Below, in pieces: positions 27,866-36,801 of a stretch of DNA of 64,000 nucleotides. Made by a program: the position numbers and the translations under genes. A model generated the notes under the pieces. It did no database searches. It was not told the origin of the DNA and was given only the letters and a program-made list of their open reading frames with translations. Within the stretch, counting starts at the first letter, position 1; every line of letters starts with the position of its first letter. This stretch comes from Vagococcus fessus (GTDB lineage Bacteria > Bacillota > Bacilli > Lactobacillales > Vagococcaceae), in contig NZ_NGJY01000001.1 of assembly GCF_003987565.1 (NCBI RefSeq), positions 835,128 to 899,127 on the forward strand. Direction: 5' to 3'.

Positions 27866-27952
27866 TGAGGCACATGGCGGCACCTACATAGTGCTGCTTC
27901 CTTCCGGACCTGACACAATTAGTAAGCCCACCATTGCCCTAGCCTTGCGGCA
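27866..27952 (-). ncRNA. ffs: 4.5S-type signal recognition particle RNA
   Basis: On the minus strand the conserved SRP domain IV core TCAGGTCCGGAAGGAAGCAG is present, flanked by pairing arms (GGCTAGGGCAATGGTGGGC with GGTGCCGCCATGTGCC). The RNA is short, about 87-95 bases, as in Lactobacillales, rather than the long Bacillus form. It lies just downstream of tadA, the usual tadA-ffs order, and has its own terminator. The ends are approximate. Confidence 0.93.
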
Positions 27953-28007
27953 AAATTAATTATATAACATTTCAGTTAAAATTACTAGTCCTTTTAGAGA
28001 CTTTGTT

Positions 28008-28535
28008 CTATTGGTTTATTTCTTTTTCTATCAACGCTTGTTTATCACGCTTTTTTTGTTTATTTCGCTCTCTAAGCTCTTTAAAAAAAGTTCGTAATAA
28101 TTCACCACACTCTTCTTCAAGAATACCACTTTCTATGTAAGGTTGATGATTAAAACGTTCATCTGTCAATAGATTCATCAATGAGCCTGCTGTTCCCGCT
28201 TTAGGGTCCATTGCACCAAAGTAGACACTTTCTAAGCGTGCTAAGATAATTCCCCCACTACACATTGGACAGGGTTCAAGTGTTACAAAAATTTGACATT
28301 CTTCTAAACGCCAATTGCCTTTATACTGACATGCTTCTTTGATAGCCAATAATTCCGCATGAGTAGTCGCATCTTGGGAAGTTTCCCTAATATTATGACC
28401 TCTACCGATAATTTCACCTTGATAAACGACAACCGCGCCAATCGGAACTTCCTTTTTCTCTTTTGCTTTCAAGGCTTCTTTGATGGCCTCTCTCATAAAA
28501 AATTGTTTATCTTTATCCGCTAATCTATTTTCCAC
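28008..28535 (-). CDS. tadA: tRNA-specific adenosine deaminase TadA
   Basis: Converts A34 to inosine in tRNA-Arg(ACG). The zinc site is H59-A-E61 (THAELLAI) and P88-C89-P-M-C92 (EPCPMC). The reading frame starts with GTG at 28535, with AGGA upstream; an ATG at codon 14 is an alternative. The C-terminus is extended by a Lys-rich tail to 175 residues, slightly longer than usual. It lies upstream of ffs. Confidence 0.95.
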   Translation of the reverse strand: MENRLADKDKQFFMREAIKEALKAKEKKEVPIGAVVVYQGEIIGRGHNIRETSQDATTHAELLAIKEACQYKGNWRLEECQIFVTLEPCPMCSGGIILARLESVYFGAMDPKAGTAGSLMNLLTDERFNHQPYIESGILEEECGELLRTFFKELRERNKQKKRDKQALIEKEINQ

Positions 28536-28642
28536 TCTAATTCATCCTGTCTCACTTTATTTATCAACTGTTATTTGTAATTTTTCTTTCTTTTAAGTAT
28601 ACTATGTTCAGTACAAAAGATATAGATTAAGGGTGATATAAA

Positions 28643-29506
28643 ATGGAACCAAAGCAACTAGAAGTACTCTATCCTCAGGCAGAGCGTATTGATTTACCAA
28701 AAGATGAAAACCTTTTCTTAAACATACCCTACAACAATCAGTGGCTAAGTATCGAAAAAAAAACACTTAGCTCGACAGAACTTGAACTTTTAAGTCACTT
28801 ATTTTCTTCACCTGAAAAAGAAAATATAGACGGTAAAAAACATCCTTGGTTTAATTTTTTATTTGAACACCAGCCCCTAGAAGAACTCTCTGGAACTTAT
28901 CGTGTTGTTCAATTTCAATTAATTAAAGAGATCACCAATAAAGGACGTCACTCTTGGTTAAAGGCGTTCTTAAGTATGTTCGAAAATGTAAGCGATGCTT
29001 TTTTTGTTTCTAATACATATGGCGTCCTTATTGAAAAAAAAACTAAGCATAGCATTTCTCTAGAACAACTAGAAGGAATCCTTTTGACCCTGGAGTCTGA
29101 TTTCTCGTGCAAAGTAAAAGCTTTCATGGGTAGTTTTTACAATTTTAGTGAAGGTTTTCCAAGATTCTTCCATGAAGAAAAAAATATCTTTGAACAGGAA
29201 TTACCTCACATTAAAAGTAAAGCAGCCATCGCCTTACCGCAAGTTGCCCTTCATTTCTTTACAAAAGACATGATTAATGACAGCTTAATCATGCAGGTAT
29301 TCGGTAGAAAATTAGCAGCTGATACTGAAATGAAAGAAATCATTATTTCTCTTTGGAATAACCAAGGAAATATTAGCTCCACAGCTAAGGAGCTCTTCAT
29401 GCACCGAAACACACTTCAATATCGTATCGAAAAATTCTATGACCAAACTGGATTACATTTAAAATCTATGGATGATCTTGTACTAAGTTATTTGATTGTT
29501 AACTAA
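28643..29506 (+). CDS. PucR-type helix-turn-helix regulator
   Basis: A 287-residue protein. The C-terminal 60 residues form a PucR/CdaR-like helix-turn-helix (GNISSTAKELFMHRNTLQYRI). The N-terminal part is not a recognisable CdaR sugar-diacid domain and may sense another ligand. It is divergent from tadA and followed by a shared terminator. Its targets are not evident from the neighbours. Confidence 0.8.
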   Translation: MEPKQLEVLYPQAERIDLPKDENLFLNIPYNNQWLSIEKKTLSSTELELLSHLFSSPEKENIDGKKHPWFNFLFEHQPLEELSGTYRVVQFQLIKEITNKGRHSWLKAFLSMFENVSDAFFVSNTYGVLIEKKTKHSISLEQLEGILLTLESDFSCKVKAFMGSFYNFSEGFPRFFHEEKNIFEQELPHIKSKAAIALPQVALHFFTKDMINDSLIMQVFGRKLAADTEMKEIIISLWNNQGNISSTAKELFMHRNTLQYRIEKFYDQTGLHLKSMDDLVLSYLIVN

Positions 29507-29545
29507 AAAAGGAGCGAACATGTTAGCATGTCCGCTCCTTTTTAG
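29503..29545. terminator. Bidirectional terminator
   Basis: CTAAAAAAGGAGCG-ACATG pairs with CATGT-CGCTCCTTTTTAG around TTAG, between convergent PucR-type and YtxH genes. Confidence 0.88.
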
Positions 29546-29886
29546 TTATGCTCCATCATGTTAGTAACGAAACTACTTAACGTTTCAACTACTTCATCTG
29601 TTGCCTCTCGAACTGATTTACCAGTCACTTTAATTTTATTCTTACCTCGTTCAACTTTATCAATTAAACTAACAATTTTTGCTACTTCAGAATCTGACAT
29701 TTCTGATACCACATCCAGTATCTCTTCATTACCATTTAATTTGTCATCAACGAATTGTTTCACTTGATAACGGTTTTTCGTTCCTATCACTGATTCTTTA
29801 ATTTTTTCAGACGCTATAATAGCAATCGATGTTCCCACTGCCGCACCAATCCCAAGACCTATTAACACTTTTTTTGATGTTTTCAT
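29542..29886 (-). CDS. YtxH-like small membrane-anchored protein
   Basis: A 114-residue protein with an N-terminal Gly/Ala-rich membrane helix (about 7-25, VLIGLGIGAAVGTSIAIIA) followed by a charged helical segment, the pattern of YtxH/gas-vesicle-like stress proteins. No catalytic motif is visible. Function unknown. It lies next to the YugP-type peptidase on the same strand with a short gap. Confidence 0.65.
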   Translation of the reverse strand: MKTSKKVLIGLGIGAAVGTSIAIIASEKIKESVIGTKNRYQVKQFVDDKLNGNEEILDVVSEMSDSEVAKIVSLIDKVERGKNKIKVTGKSVREATDEVVETLSSFVTNMMEHN

Positions 29887-29927
29887 GCTCTCAGCTCCTA
29901 ACCATTTAGTCTATATTTATTATAGCA

Positions 29928-30623
29928 CTAATCTCGTCTATCGCCGAATAATAAGACCAAACGAATCAATTGTAGTAACCCTGAAACAGCTGAAGCTACA
30001 TAAGTTAAGGCAGCAGCTATTAAAACATGTCTAACCATTTTTAATTCTGTGTCATCTAAAATAGACTGTTCTTCTATTATTTTAAGAGCACGACGCGATG
30101 CATTAAATTCTACCGGCAATGTAACCACTTGAAAAATAAAAGCTGCAGAAAAAAAGAGAATCCCTAAGTTAATTAAAAATTGACCAAAGAATAGTCCAGC
30201 CATAATCATTGGAAATGATAGTTGTGAGCCGAAATTAGCAATTGGAACCAACCAAGCCCTTAATCTCAACGGAAAATAAGAAACGTTATCTTGAACAGCA
30301 TGCCCACATTCATGGGCAGCCACACCAACAGCTGAAACCGATGTTTGATTAAAGATAGGCTCAGACAAATTTAATGTTTTATTGAACGAATTATAATTAT
30401 CAGTCAAATTACCAGCTATTGGTTGGATAGTAACAGAATTAATATGATTAACATTTAATATAAGTTGTGCGACCTCGGAACCTGTGTAACCTTTTTTATT
30501 GCTAATATCCCCATACTTTGAGAATGTTTTTTGAACGTAAGATGAGGCAATAAAAGAAAGAACCATTCCTATCACTATAAAAATGTACGTTTTATCATAC
30601 ATCAGATTCATCGCAGTAAACAT
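29928..30623 (-). CDS. Zinc metallopeptidase, YugP family
   Basis: A 231-residue membrane protein with the zinc-binding motif H104-E-C-G-H108 (VAAHECGHAVQ). Hydrophobic helices lie at about 10-30, 125-165 and 200-225. The family (PF04298) is widespread in Firmicutes, and its substrate is not known to me. A ribosome site AAGGAGG precedes the ATG. Confidence 0.88.
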   Translation of the reverse strand: MFTAMNLMYDKTYIFIVIGMVLSFIASSYVQKTFSKYGDISNKKGYTGSEVAQLILNVNHINSVTIQPIAGNLTDNYNSFNKTLNLSEPIFNQTSVSAVGVAAHECGHAVQDNVSYFPLRLRAWLVPIANFGSQLSFPMIMAGLFFGQFLINLGILFFSAAFIFQVVTLPVEFNASRRALKIIEEQSILDDTELKMVRHVLIAAALTYVASAVSGLLQLIRLVLLFGDRRD

Positions 30624-30659
30624 TTTGATATTCCTCCTTAATTAAACTCAAAAAAATGA

Positions 30660-30693
30660 TAAAAAAAACTGACCTAACAGGTTCAGTTTTTTT
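30660..30693 (-). terminator. Terminator of the PhnA-like gene
   Basis: On the minus strand AAACTGA-ACC pairs with GGT-CAGTTT, followed by a T-run of eight. Confidence 0.8.
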
Positions 30694-30697
30694 ATGA

Positions 30698-31045
30698 TTA
30701 TATTTTTTTAACGAATTCTGATTTTAATTTCATAACACCAAATCCATCAATTTTACACTCGATATCATGACCGGTGTTCATATCCGGATCAATTAAACGA
30801 ATATTTTTAACGTTAGTCCCTTTTTTTATAGCTGATGAGCTACCTTTAACTTTTAAGTCTTTAATAACAGAAATCGAATCACCATCAACTATTACGTTAC
30901 CATTAGAATCTTTAATAACTACTTCCTCTTCTACAGAGTCTGTAGCTTCACCTGTCCACTCATTTCCACACTCGGGACATACAAACATATTACGATCTTC
31001 ATAAGCATACTCCGATTGGCATGCTGGGCAATTTGGAATCGACAT
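30698..31045 (-). CDS. PhnA-like zinc-ribbon protein
   Basis: A 115-residue protein with an N-terminal zinc ribbon (CPAC...CPEC) and the C-terminal PhnA/YjdM domain ([27 protein letters not shown]). Despite the old name it has no proven role in phosphonate use. The ATG at 31045 (AGGAG upstream) is chosen over an earlier in-frame start. Monocistronic with its own terminator. Confidence 0.9.
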   Translation of the reverse strand: MSIPNCPACQSEYAYEDRNMFVCPECGNEWTGEATDSVEEEVVIKDSNGNVIVDGDSISVIKDLKVKGSSSAIKKGTNVKNIRLIDPDMNTGHDIECKIDGFGVMKLKSEFVKKI

Positions 31046-31336
31046 TTTAATTCTCCTATTCATACATTTTTTATACTTATAGATTAGCACATCCTTGCAA
31101 AAAAACCAAATACTGTTATTTTATAAAATTATTGAGAGTTATTTGTTTATTTATTGTTCTTTTTTTGATATTATTTCAACATTAGCATATAACATCAAAT
31201 ACAATAGGAACGTTATTAATACAAAGATAATAACTTCTATATCGCTTTATTATTAACCATCCTTATAAACTTCCTAGTAACATTCGTGTCTAAAAAGTGT
31301 TATAATATTCTTACTATTTATGCAAAGGAGTTACTA

Positions 31337-32824
31337 ATGAGAAATTTATTAGATACGTCTACTAAAAGACGTTTAGAGATTATTGAGCAATTAAACTTAA
31401 ACTCTAAATGGATCAGTTCGAATGACTTAGCAAAAAAAAATAATGCCTCATTACGAACTATTAATAGTGATATACAGTACTTAAAAGAAAATGCTGAAGA
31501 CTTCTTTACGATAGAAACGTCGAAAAAAAATGGAGTCCGTCTTAAGGCACGTCCTAATAGTGATATTTCACTTATTTATAATCGTGTTATTAAAAGCAGT
31601 GATGCCTTTAATCTATTAGAAAAAATATTTTTCAATCCTAATGTTTTAATTGAAAATTGGGATGAAGAAATGTTTATTAGTGAATCTTCTTTATACCGTA
31701 CGGCTGGACAACTTTCAAATTCTTTAAAGAGTTTCGATATCACACTTCAAAAACGTCCTTGCCACTTGACTAATCACAACGAAGAAAACGTTCGATCATT
31801 TTATACTAATTATTTTTCTGAAGTTTATGGCATTCATAACTGGCCTTTTTCACTAGATAGACGACTTATTGTTCGTTTGGCAGAAGAATTCTATACTATT
31901 TTTGAGCATGCCTCTGATGAATTTCTAATCATTCAATTGACTTATCTCTTAGCTGTTAGTTTAGAACGCTATAAGCAAGGTTTTTTAATTGAATTATCCG
32001 ATAACCAAAAAATTTCCCGTAGTCGTTATCAAAAATACATCAATAATTCTGCTAATTTATCGGATACTCTTAATGAAATGGGGATTGAGATCACTGATGA
32101 CTTAGTCAATGACTTAGTGAACTCTGTATACTTTTTAAAAGCGACATGGGTTACTAAAATAGATGAAAATCGTTTAAAAAAACAATTTGATGAGCTGTTA
32201 AATAAAATTCAATATGATTTAGGTATCCAACTTGACGAGCAAAGTAGAGCTGATATCCATACTATTTTATTACTTATCCAATACAAGCATACGTTCTTCC
32301 CTTATACCGATTATATTCTATACGATCGTTATGAATTTAATAGTAATGCTATTAAAATCAATTATCCCGCTTACAATACAACCGTTACACACCATTTAAA
32401 AGAACTCGAAAAAGTCACTGGATTCCCTTGGCATAGCAAGTTTAATAACAAGGTTCTTTACTGGATGATGGTAAAATGGAATAAACTTCCTACTTTGCTT
32501 GAAAATAAGAAAAAAAGAGTCAATATTATGATTTTTAGCGACTTAGGATTGCAACATGCCGAATTATTAACAGATATGATTGAAAAGAACTTTAATAGTA
32601 AGGTGAATTTAACAATTTATAGAGGATCAACAATCTTCCTTGAAGAAGTCGATCCTGATGAAATGAATCAATATGATTTTCATATCACAACTTTTTATCA
32701 TGAATTGTTTCCTCCACATAAGACAATTGTTGTTGAAGCAATTCCTTCGGACCAAGATTGGGGTAAGATTAGAAATGCTATCCACTCAATCTATCGGTTT
32801 GACCCACAGACTTATAATCTTTAA
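31337..32824 (+). CDS. Mga-family transcription regulator
   Basis: A 495-residue regulator. It begins with two helix-turn-helix units (about 5-130, including SSNDLAKKNNASLRTINSDIQYL), then a PRD-like helical middle and a C-terminal EIIB-like domain (about 400-490). This is the layout of Mga, AtxA and enterococcal MafR. AAAGGAG precedes the ATG at 31337; a TATAAT lies at 31301-31306. The diguanylate cyclase gene begins 24 bases after the stop, so they are probably co-transcribed. The 246-base gap upstream holds only the promoter. Confidence 0.85.
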   Translation: MRNLLDTSTKRRLEIIEQLNLNSKWISSNDLAKKNNASLRTINSDIQYLKENAEDFFTIETSKKNGVRLKARPNSDISLIYNRVIKSSDAFNLLEKIFFNPNVLIENWDEEMFISESSLYRTAGQLSNSLKSFDITLQKRPCHLTNHNEENVRSFYTNYFSEVYGIHNWPFSLDRRLIVRLAEEFYTIFEHASDEFLIIQLTYLLAVSLERYKQGFLIELSDNQKISRSRYQKYINNSANLSDTLNEMGIEITDDLVNDLVNSVYFLKATWVTKIDENRLKKQFDELLNKIQYDLGIQLDEQSRADIHTILLLIQYKHTFFPYTDYILYDRYEFNSNAIKINYPAYNTTVTHHLKELEKVTGFPWHSKFNNKVLYWMMVKWNKLPTLLENKKKRVNIMIFSDLGLQHAELLTDMIEKNFNSKVNLTIYRGSTIFLEEVDPDEMNQYDFHITTFYHELFPPHKTIVVEAIPSDQDWGKIRNAIHSIYRFDPQTYNL

Positions 32825-32848
32825 CTCTTAGCCAAAAGGAGGTGCTTC

Positions 32849-34024
32849 ATGAGTGAGACTATTATGGACTTTATAAATATATTTTCTATCAACATCGCCA
32901 TTATTATCAGCTCCATTCTTACCTACTACTTTATAACATTAAATATTGCAACAAAACATGTAGATTCTAGCCTCTCACTCACTAGTTTTGATCCAGGTGA
33001 TACTTTCTCTCCTGCAAAAAAAGTACTGGGTGGGATTATTTTAGGGATAATTACGTTTATTTTATTTTATAATAGAATTCCTGTGATCGGCGCCTCGTTT
33101 GGTATTGATATGAGTTATGCATTGATCTATTTAGTCATTATCTACGGCACAACCTCTCAAGGTATTATCGCCACGATAGTTTTAGAAATCCTAAAAGCTA
33201 TCTATCGCTTGGCTATCGATCAAAATCTGTCACCCATGGCTTGGCTAAATGGATTACTCTTTATTTGCATCATCGTTGCATTTTCTTATTATTTGAAATG
33301 TAAAAAATACACTATGATGAAAACCCACTTAATTTTTGTAGCTGGCTTTCTTTTATTAAGATTGACACTTTTTTCTTTTTATTTAAATAGTTTTTTTAAC
33401 CCTAAAAAACTTGTAGAATTTGCTTTTCATTTGATTATTTATACTGTGGTATTTTTAATTACAACCTTTATTATTAATATCGCAATCTCTTTATCACAAT
33501 CTGTTAAGGTGTATCAAACTGCCGCTATTACAGATGAACTTACAAGTGTATACAACCGCAGTGCTTTCAACTTCTTTATAGATTATCTTTCAGATTTAAC
33601 GGAAAAGGACACTGCTACGGACTTTTCACTATCCTTGATTGATGTTGACAAATTCAAAGAAATAAATGATACCTATGGACATCCCGTCGGTGATCAAATA
33701 CTCAAGTTTATTAGCCATGAAATGCAGACACTCTCTCTTCCAGGGCAGCATTATATATGCCGTATTGGAGGAGATGAATTTGCCATTATTCATTATCAAA
33801 CCATCGAAAAAGCGGAAAAATTTTATGAAGAATTATTCAAACGTCTCGAAAAAAATCCCTATATGGTGAAAGACAAGCCTATTAATTTTTCAGTTTCTAT
33901 TGGACTGACACACTTTGATAACCAACGTATTAATTCAAAAGAATTAATTGAAATTTCTGATAGAGCATTATACAAAGCTAAAAAGAAACAAGGGAATAGC
34001 CTTATTATTTCTGATTCTATATAA
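32849..34024 (+). CDS. Membrane diguanylate cyclase (GGDEF)
   Basis: A 391-residue protein: about six membrane helices (10-220) resembling a LytS-type 5TM sensor, then a GGDEF domain (about 222-391). Catalytic features are intact: metal Asp in LIDVDKFKEIND (D265), GGDEF at 307-311. The inhibitory RxxD site, expected nine residues before GGDEF, is absent (P-G-Q-H), so product inhibition is not expected. c-di-GMP enzymes are uncommon in Lactobacillales. Co-transcribed with the Mga-type gene. Confidence 0.9.
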   Translation: MSETIMDFINIFSINIAIIISSILTYYFITLNIATKHVDSSLSLTSFDPGDTFSPAKKVLGGIILGIITFILFYNRIPVIGASFGIDMSYALIYLVIIYGTTSQGIIATIVLEILKAIYRLAIDQNLSPMAWLNGLLFICIIVAFSYYLKCKKYTMMKTHLIFVAGFLLLRLTLFSFYLNSFFNPKKLVEFAFHLIIYTVVFLITTFIINIAISLSQSVKVYQTAAITDELTSVYNRSAFNFFIDYLSDLTEKDTATDFSLSLIDVDKFKEINDTYGHPVGDQILKFISHEMQTLSLPGQHYICRIGGDEFAIIHYQTIEKAEKFYEELFKRLEKNPYMVKDKPINFSVSIGLTHFDNQRINSKELIEISDRALYKAKKKQGNSLIISDSI

Positions 34025-34062
34025 AAAACCTTAAGATATCCTTGTATCTTAAGGTTTTTTTT
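34022..34062. terminator. Bidirectional terminator
   Basis: AAAAAACCTTAAGATA pairs with TATCTTAAGGTTTTTT between the cyclase gene and the convergent recombinase-like gene. Confidence 0.9.
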
Positions 34063-34068
34063 GCAAAT

Positions 34069-34629
34069 TTACTTACGTTCTTGTGTATATTTATAGGCAG
34101 TTCCTAATGAAATATCACACTCTTCAGCAATTTGTCTCAATGTATATTTATTGTTGTTATAAAGCGATTGAATTTTTTCAATTGTTTCTGGTGAAATACG
34201 TGGACGACCACCAATACGTCCATTTTTACGTGCCACTTCTAAACCGCGAGATGTTCTTTCGCGAATAATTTCTTTCTCCATTTTAGCCATTTTTTCAATC
34301 ATAGCTGTATACGTTACGTCATCAAGATGTGCTAACTCTTCAGGTTTTTTCAAGTTAATAAGTTGAACACCTTTTTCATTTAACTCTGCAATGAAATCTG
34401 ACAATTGAATAATTGATTTTCCTAAACACAACATTTCAAATACAATTAATTTGTCCCCAGCTTGCATCTCTTCTAATGCATTTTCTAACTCAACATGTGG
34501 GTGGCTTGTTTCGCTATATGTATCTGTTTCCAATACAATACGGTCACAGCTATATTTTCCTAGTGCTTCTAATTGTGATGATAAATATTCTTTATCTTTC
34601 GTTGTGTACGCATATCCAATAATACTCAT
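34069..34629 (-). CDS. Serine-recombinase-fold protein lacking catalytic residues
   Basis: A 186-residue protein of the resolvase/invertase family with an intact C-terminal helix-turn-helix (RPRISPETIEKIQSLY...YTLRQIAEECDISLGTAYKY) and the RERTSRGLEVARKNGRIGGRPR linker. In gamma-delta resolvase numbering, the active-site residues are changed: R8 is Y, S10 is T, D67 is L, R68 is C, R71 is K. It should bind DNA but not recombine it, so a regulatory role is more likely. Palindromes rich in TTGCGTA lie upstream. No transposon or phage genes are near. Confidence 0.8.
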   Translation of the reverse strand: MSIIGYAYTTKDKEYLSSQLEALGKYSCDRIVLETDTYSETSHPHVELENALEEMQAGDKLIVFEMLCLGKSIIQLSDFIAELNEKGVQLINLKKPEELAHLDDVTYTAMIEKMAKMEKEIIRERTSRGLEVARKNGRIGGRPRISPETIEKIQSLYNNNKYTLRQIAEECDISLGTAYKYTQERK

Positions 34630-34714
34630 TTAAATCCGCTCCTTATTAAAATTCTATCGTTTATTTTTAGTAGTTTGTAATTTATTTATCTGACAAGTAT
34701 TAGTATAAGTAACG

Positions 34715-34776
34715 TCGTGTTTATTTACTACTCCGTACTTTGCGTATGCTTATGCAATTAATGAGAATAAACACGA
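34715..34776. repeat. Nested inverted repeats upstream of the recombinase-like gene
   Basis: Outer arms TCGTGTTTATT (34715-34725) and AATAAACACGA (34766-34776) are perfect 11-base inverted repeats. Inside lies TTGCGTA-TGCT-TATGCAA (34740-34757), with one mismatch. The inner core is the same type as the palindrome 90 bases further on. Part of the 334-base gap between the recombinase-like gene and the oxidoreductase gene. Confidence 0.65.
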
Positions 34777-34827
34777 AAGAACTAATATAAACCTTGCCAT
34801 AACAGTATTCTACGTATTATTTTCTCT

Positions 34828-34849
34828 TTTTGCGTATATATACGCAAAA
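34828..34849. promoter_or_regulatory. 22-base perfect palindrome, probable operator
   Basis: The arm TTTTGCGTATA is followed directly by its reverse complement. The core TTGCGTA-N4-TACGCAA repeats the pattern at 34740-34757, with centres 90 bases apart. There is no T-run and no GC-rich stem, so it is not a terminator. A further GCGTAT half-site is at 34891. Likely bound by the neighbouring recombinase-like protein. Confidence 0.65.
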
Positions 34850-34963
34850 TACGATACGTGCATTTTGTGAACAACTTTTGAACAAATCAAGCGTATCTAT
34901 AGACTGAACTTCTATTAATTTGTTAAACTATTAAAGTAACTATAATGAATGTGAGGTATTTAA

Positions 34964-35587
34964 ATGAAAAATCTACTCGTAATTAAAGCACATCCTTTCA
35001 CCGGTGAGCAATCTACTTCTATGAAAGTCTTAGAAAAATTTATCGATGTTTATCAAGCTGAAAATGCTGATACAGCGACTGTTCAAGTTCTAGATCTTTA
35101 CTCAGAAGATATTCCTGAAATTGATCATTTACTATTAAGTGCTATGACTGATTTAAAAACAGGTGTTAATTTTTCAGACCTAACAGCTGAACAACAAGCT
35201 AAAATGAACAGATTCAATGAATTAACTGACCAATTTTTAGCTGCCGATCAAATCGTCATTGCTAATGCTCTTTGGAATTTAAATATTCCTACTCGCCTAA
35301 AAGCATGGGTTGATACTATTAACGTTGCTAACAAAACATTCAAATATACAGCAACAGGTCCCGTTCCCTTAACAGAAGGAAAAAAAGTCTTACATATCCA
35401 GTCTAATGGTGGCATGTATGATGGAAAAGACTTTGCTTCAATGTATCTTAAAGGAATCATGAATTTTGTTGGAGTCACTGATTATCATCAATTATTCATC
35501 GAAGCGATTGATCACCACCCAGAACAACGTGATGAAATCCTTGGAAAAGCATTTGACTCAGCAACTGCTATAGCTAAAGAATTTTAA
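34964..35587 (+). CDS. Flavodoxin-fold NAD(P)H oxidoreductase, AzoR-like
   Basis: A 207-residue protein of the FMN-dependent NADH-azoreductase (AcpD) group: N-terminal LVIKAHPFTGEQSTS FMN loop, ANALWNLNIPTRLKAWVD and the conserved SNGGMY segment. It probably reduces quinones or azo compounds with NADH. A TATAAT box is at 34941-34946. It is divergent from the recombinase-like gene and could be under control of the palindromes between them. Confidence 0.88.
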   Translation: MKNLLVIKAHPFTGEQSTSMKVLEKFIDVYQAENADTATVQVLDLYSEDIPEIDHLLLSAMTDLKTGVNFSDLTAEQQAKMNRFNELTDQFLAADQIVIANALWNLNIPTRLKAWVDTINVANKTFKYTATGPVPLTEGKKVLHIQSNGGMYDGKDFASMYLKGIMNFVGVTDYHQLFIEAIDHHPEQRDEILGKAFDSATAIAKEF

Positions 35588-35622
35588 AGAAAAAGCCTAA
35601 CGTTAAACGTTAGGCTTTTCTT
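35585..35622. terminator. Bidirectional terminator
   Basis: AAGAAAAAGCCTAACG pairs with CGTTAGGCTTTTCTT, between convergent AzoR-like and AI-2E-type genes. Confidence 0.88.
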
Positions 35623-36793
35623 CTGTTTCTAATTCAATTTCCACTTCTTCATCTTCATACAATTTCGAAACAGTTCTATACCACTCATATAAGTGCGTTA
35701 CAAGCACTTTCAAGGCCGCATATCCTGGAATACCTATAATTACCCCAACAACCCCAAAAAGCTTACCAGCGGTTAATAACACAAAGATAATAGTAACAGG
35801 GTGTATTTTCAACTGACTTCCTAAAACAATTGGCGACACAAATCGTCCCTCTATAACTTGTTCTAAACCGAATACAATTAAAACCTTAATTAACATAGCA
35901 GGTCCACTTACAAGAGCGAGTAATAGCGCTGGAATCATCGCAATAGCGGAACCAATATATGGAATTAAATTTAAAAATCCTGCAAAAATACCTAAGGTCA
36001 CACTGTAGTCTAACCCAATAATACTAAAGCCGATTATAAACATGACCGCAACTGCAAAAGCAACGGTTAATTGGCCCCTAATATATTGTGAAACTTGTTT
36101 GTTAATATCAACTAAAACTTTTTTTGTTGGCTTTCTCGCTTTAGTTGGTAGTAACTTAACAAAGGAATCACCTAAACCTTTCCCATCCTTAAGCAGATAA
36201 AATAAAATAAAAGGTGTTGTTACAACTGCTACAACTACATTAGCAACTGTTCCGATAAAACTACCTAATCCAGATACTGTATTTTTAGAAACACCTTTAA
36301 CAATTGAACCTACACTTTCAAATATATTATCTGCAATTTGTTCCAGTTGTTCAGCATATTGACTAAAAATCGGTTGACTTATAAATTCATTTGTTTTAGT
36401 CTCTATAACTTTCCAATAGTTCGGCCAATTATTTGCAAAACTCATTGTTTGTTGTTGTATTTTAGGGATAAGAATAACAATCCCCCATGTAATTAATGCG
36501 ATAATCCCTATAAAAATAAGTGTAATACTCATCACCCGAGATAATCCTCGTTTTTCTAAAGCGTTGACCAATGGATTCAAGAAATAATAAAGTAAACCAC
36601 CAAACAAAATCGGTAGTCCAACTATACTAAGGAATTCCCAAACTGGAGAAAACACATAGGACACCTTTGAAAAAACTAAAATATTTAATAACACTAACAA
36701 TATAACTAGTAACGCTGTTACCGCTTGATTATTTAAAAACCACTTCCAAAACCAAGATAACTTACTCTTATCATCATGCTTCTCTTCCATCAT
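35603..36793 (-). CDS. AI-2E family transporter
   Basis: A 396-residue membrane protein with about eight helices and an acidic C-terminal tail. The family signature FAGFLNLIPYIGSAIAMIPA and the late GVVGVIIGIPGYAALKV are present. Members export autoinducer-2 or act as Na+/H+ antiporters; the substrate is not deducible. GGAGG lies before a double ATG. It follows the glucitol-IIA-like gene by 8 bases, so they form an operon. Confidence 0.88.
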   Translation of the reverse strand: MMEEKHDDKSKLSWFWKWFLNNQAVTALLVILLVLLNILVFSKVSYVFSPVWEFLSIVGLPILFGGLLYYFLNPLVNALEKRGLSRVMSITLIFIGIIALITWGIVILIPKIQQQTMSFANNWPNYWKVIETKTNEFISQPIFSQYAEQLEQIADNIFESVGSIVKGVSKNTVSGLGSFIGTVANVVVAVVTTPFILFYLLKDGKGLGDSFVKLLPTKARKPTKKVLVDINKQVSQYIRGQLTVAFAVAVMFIIGFSIIGLDYSVTLGIFAGFLNLIPYIGSAIAMIPALLLALVSGPAMLIKVLIVFGLEQVIEGRFVSPIVLGSQLKIHPVTIIFVLLTAGKLFGVVGVIIGIPGYAALKVLVTHLYEWYRTVSKLYEDEEVEIELETEEKPNV

Positions 36794-36801
36794 AGCACCT
36801 C

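Noticed and set aside
30698..31045. Phosphonate metabolism role for the PhnA-like protein
   Set aside because: No phn genes are nearby, and the family name is historical.
34069..34629. Resolvase gene as sign of a mobile element
   Set aside because: Active-site residues are lost, and there are no terminal repeats, transposase, phage or plasmid genes nearby; GC and codon use look like the neighbours.
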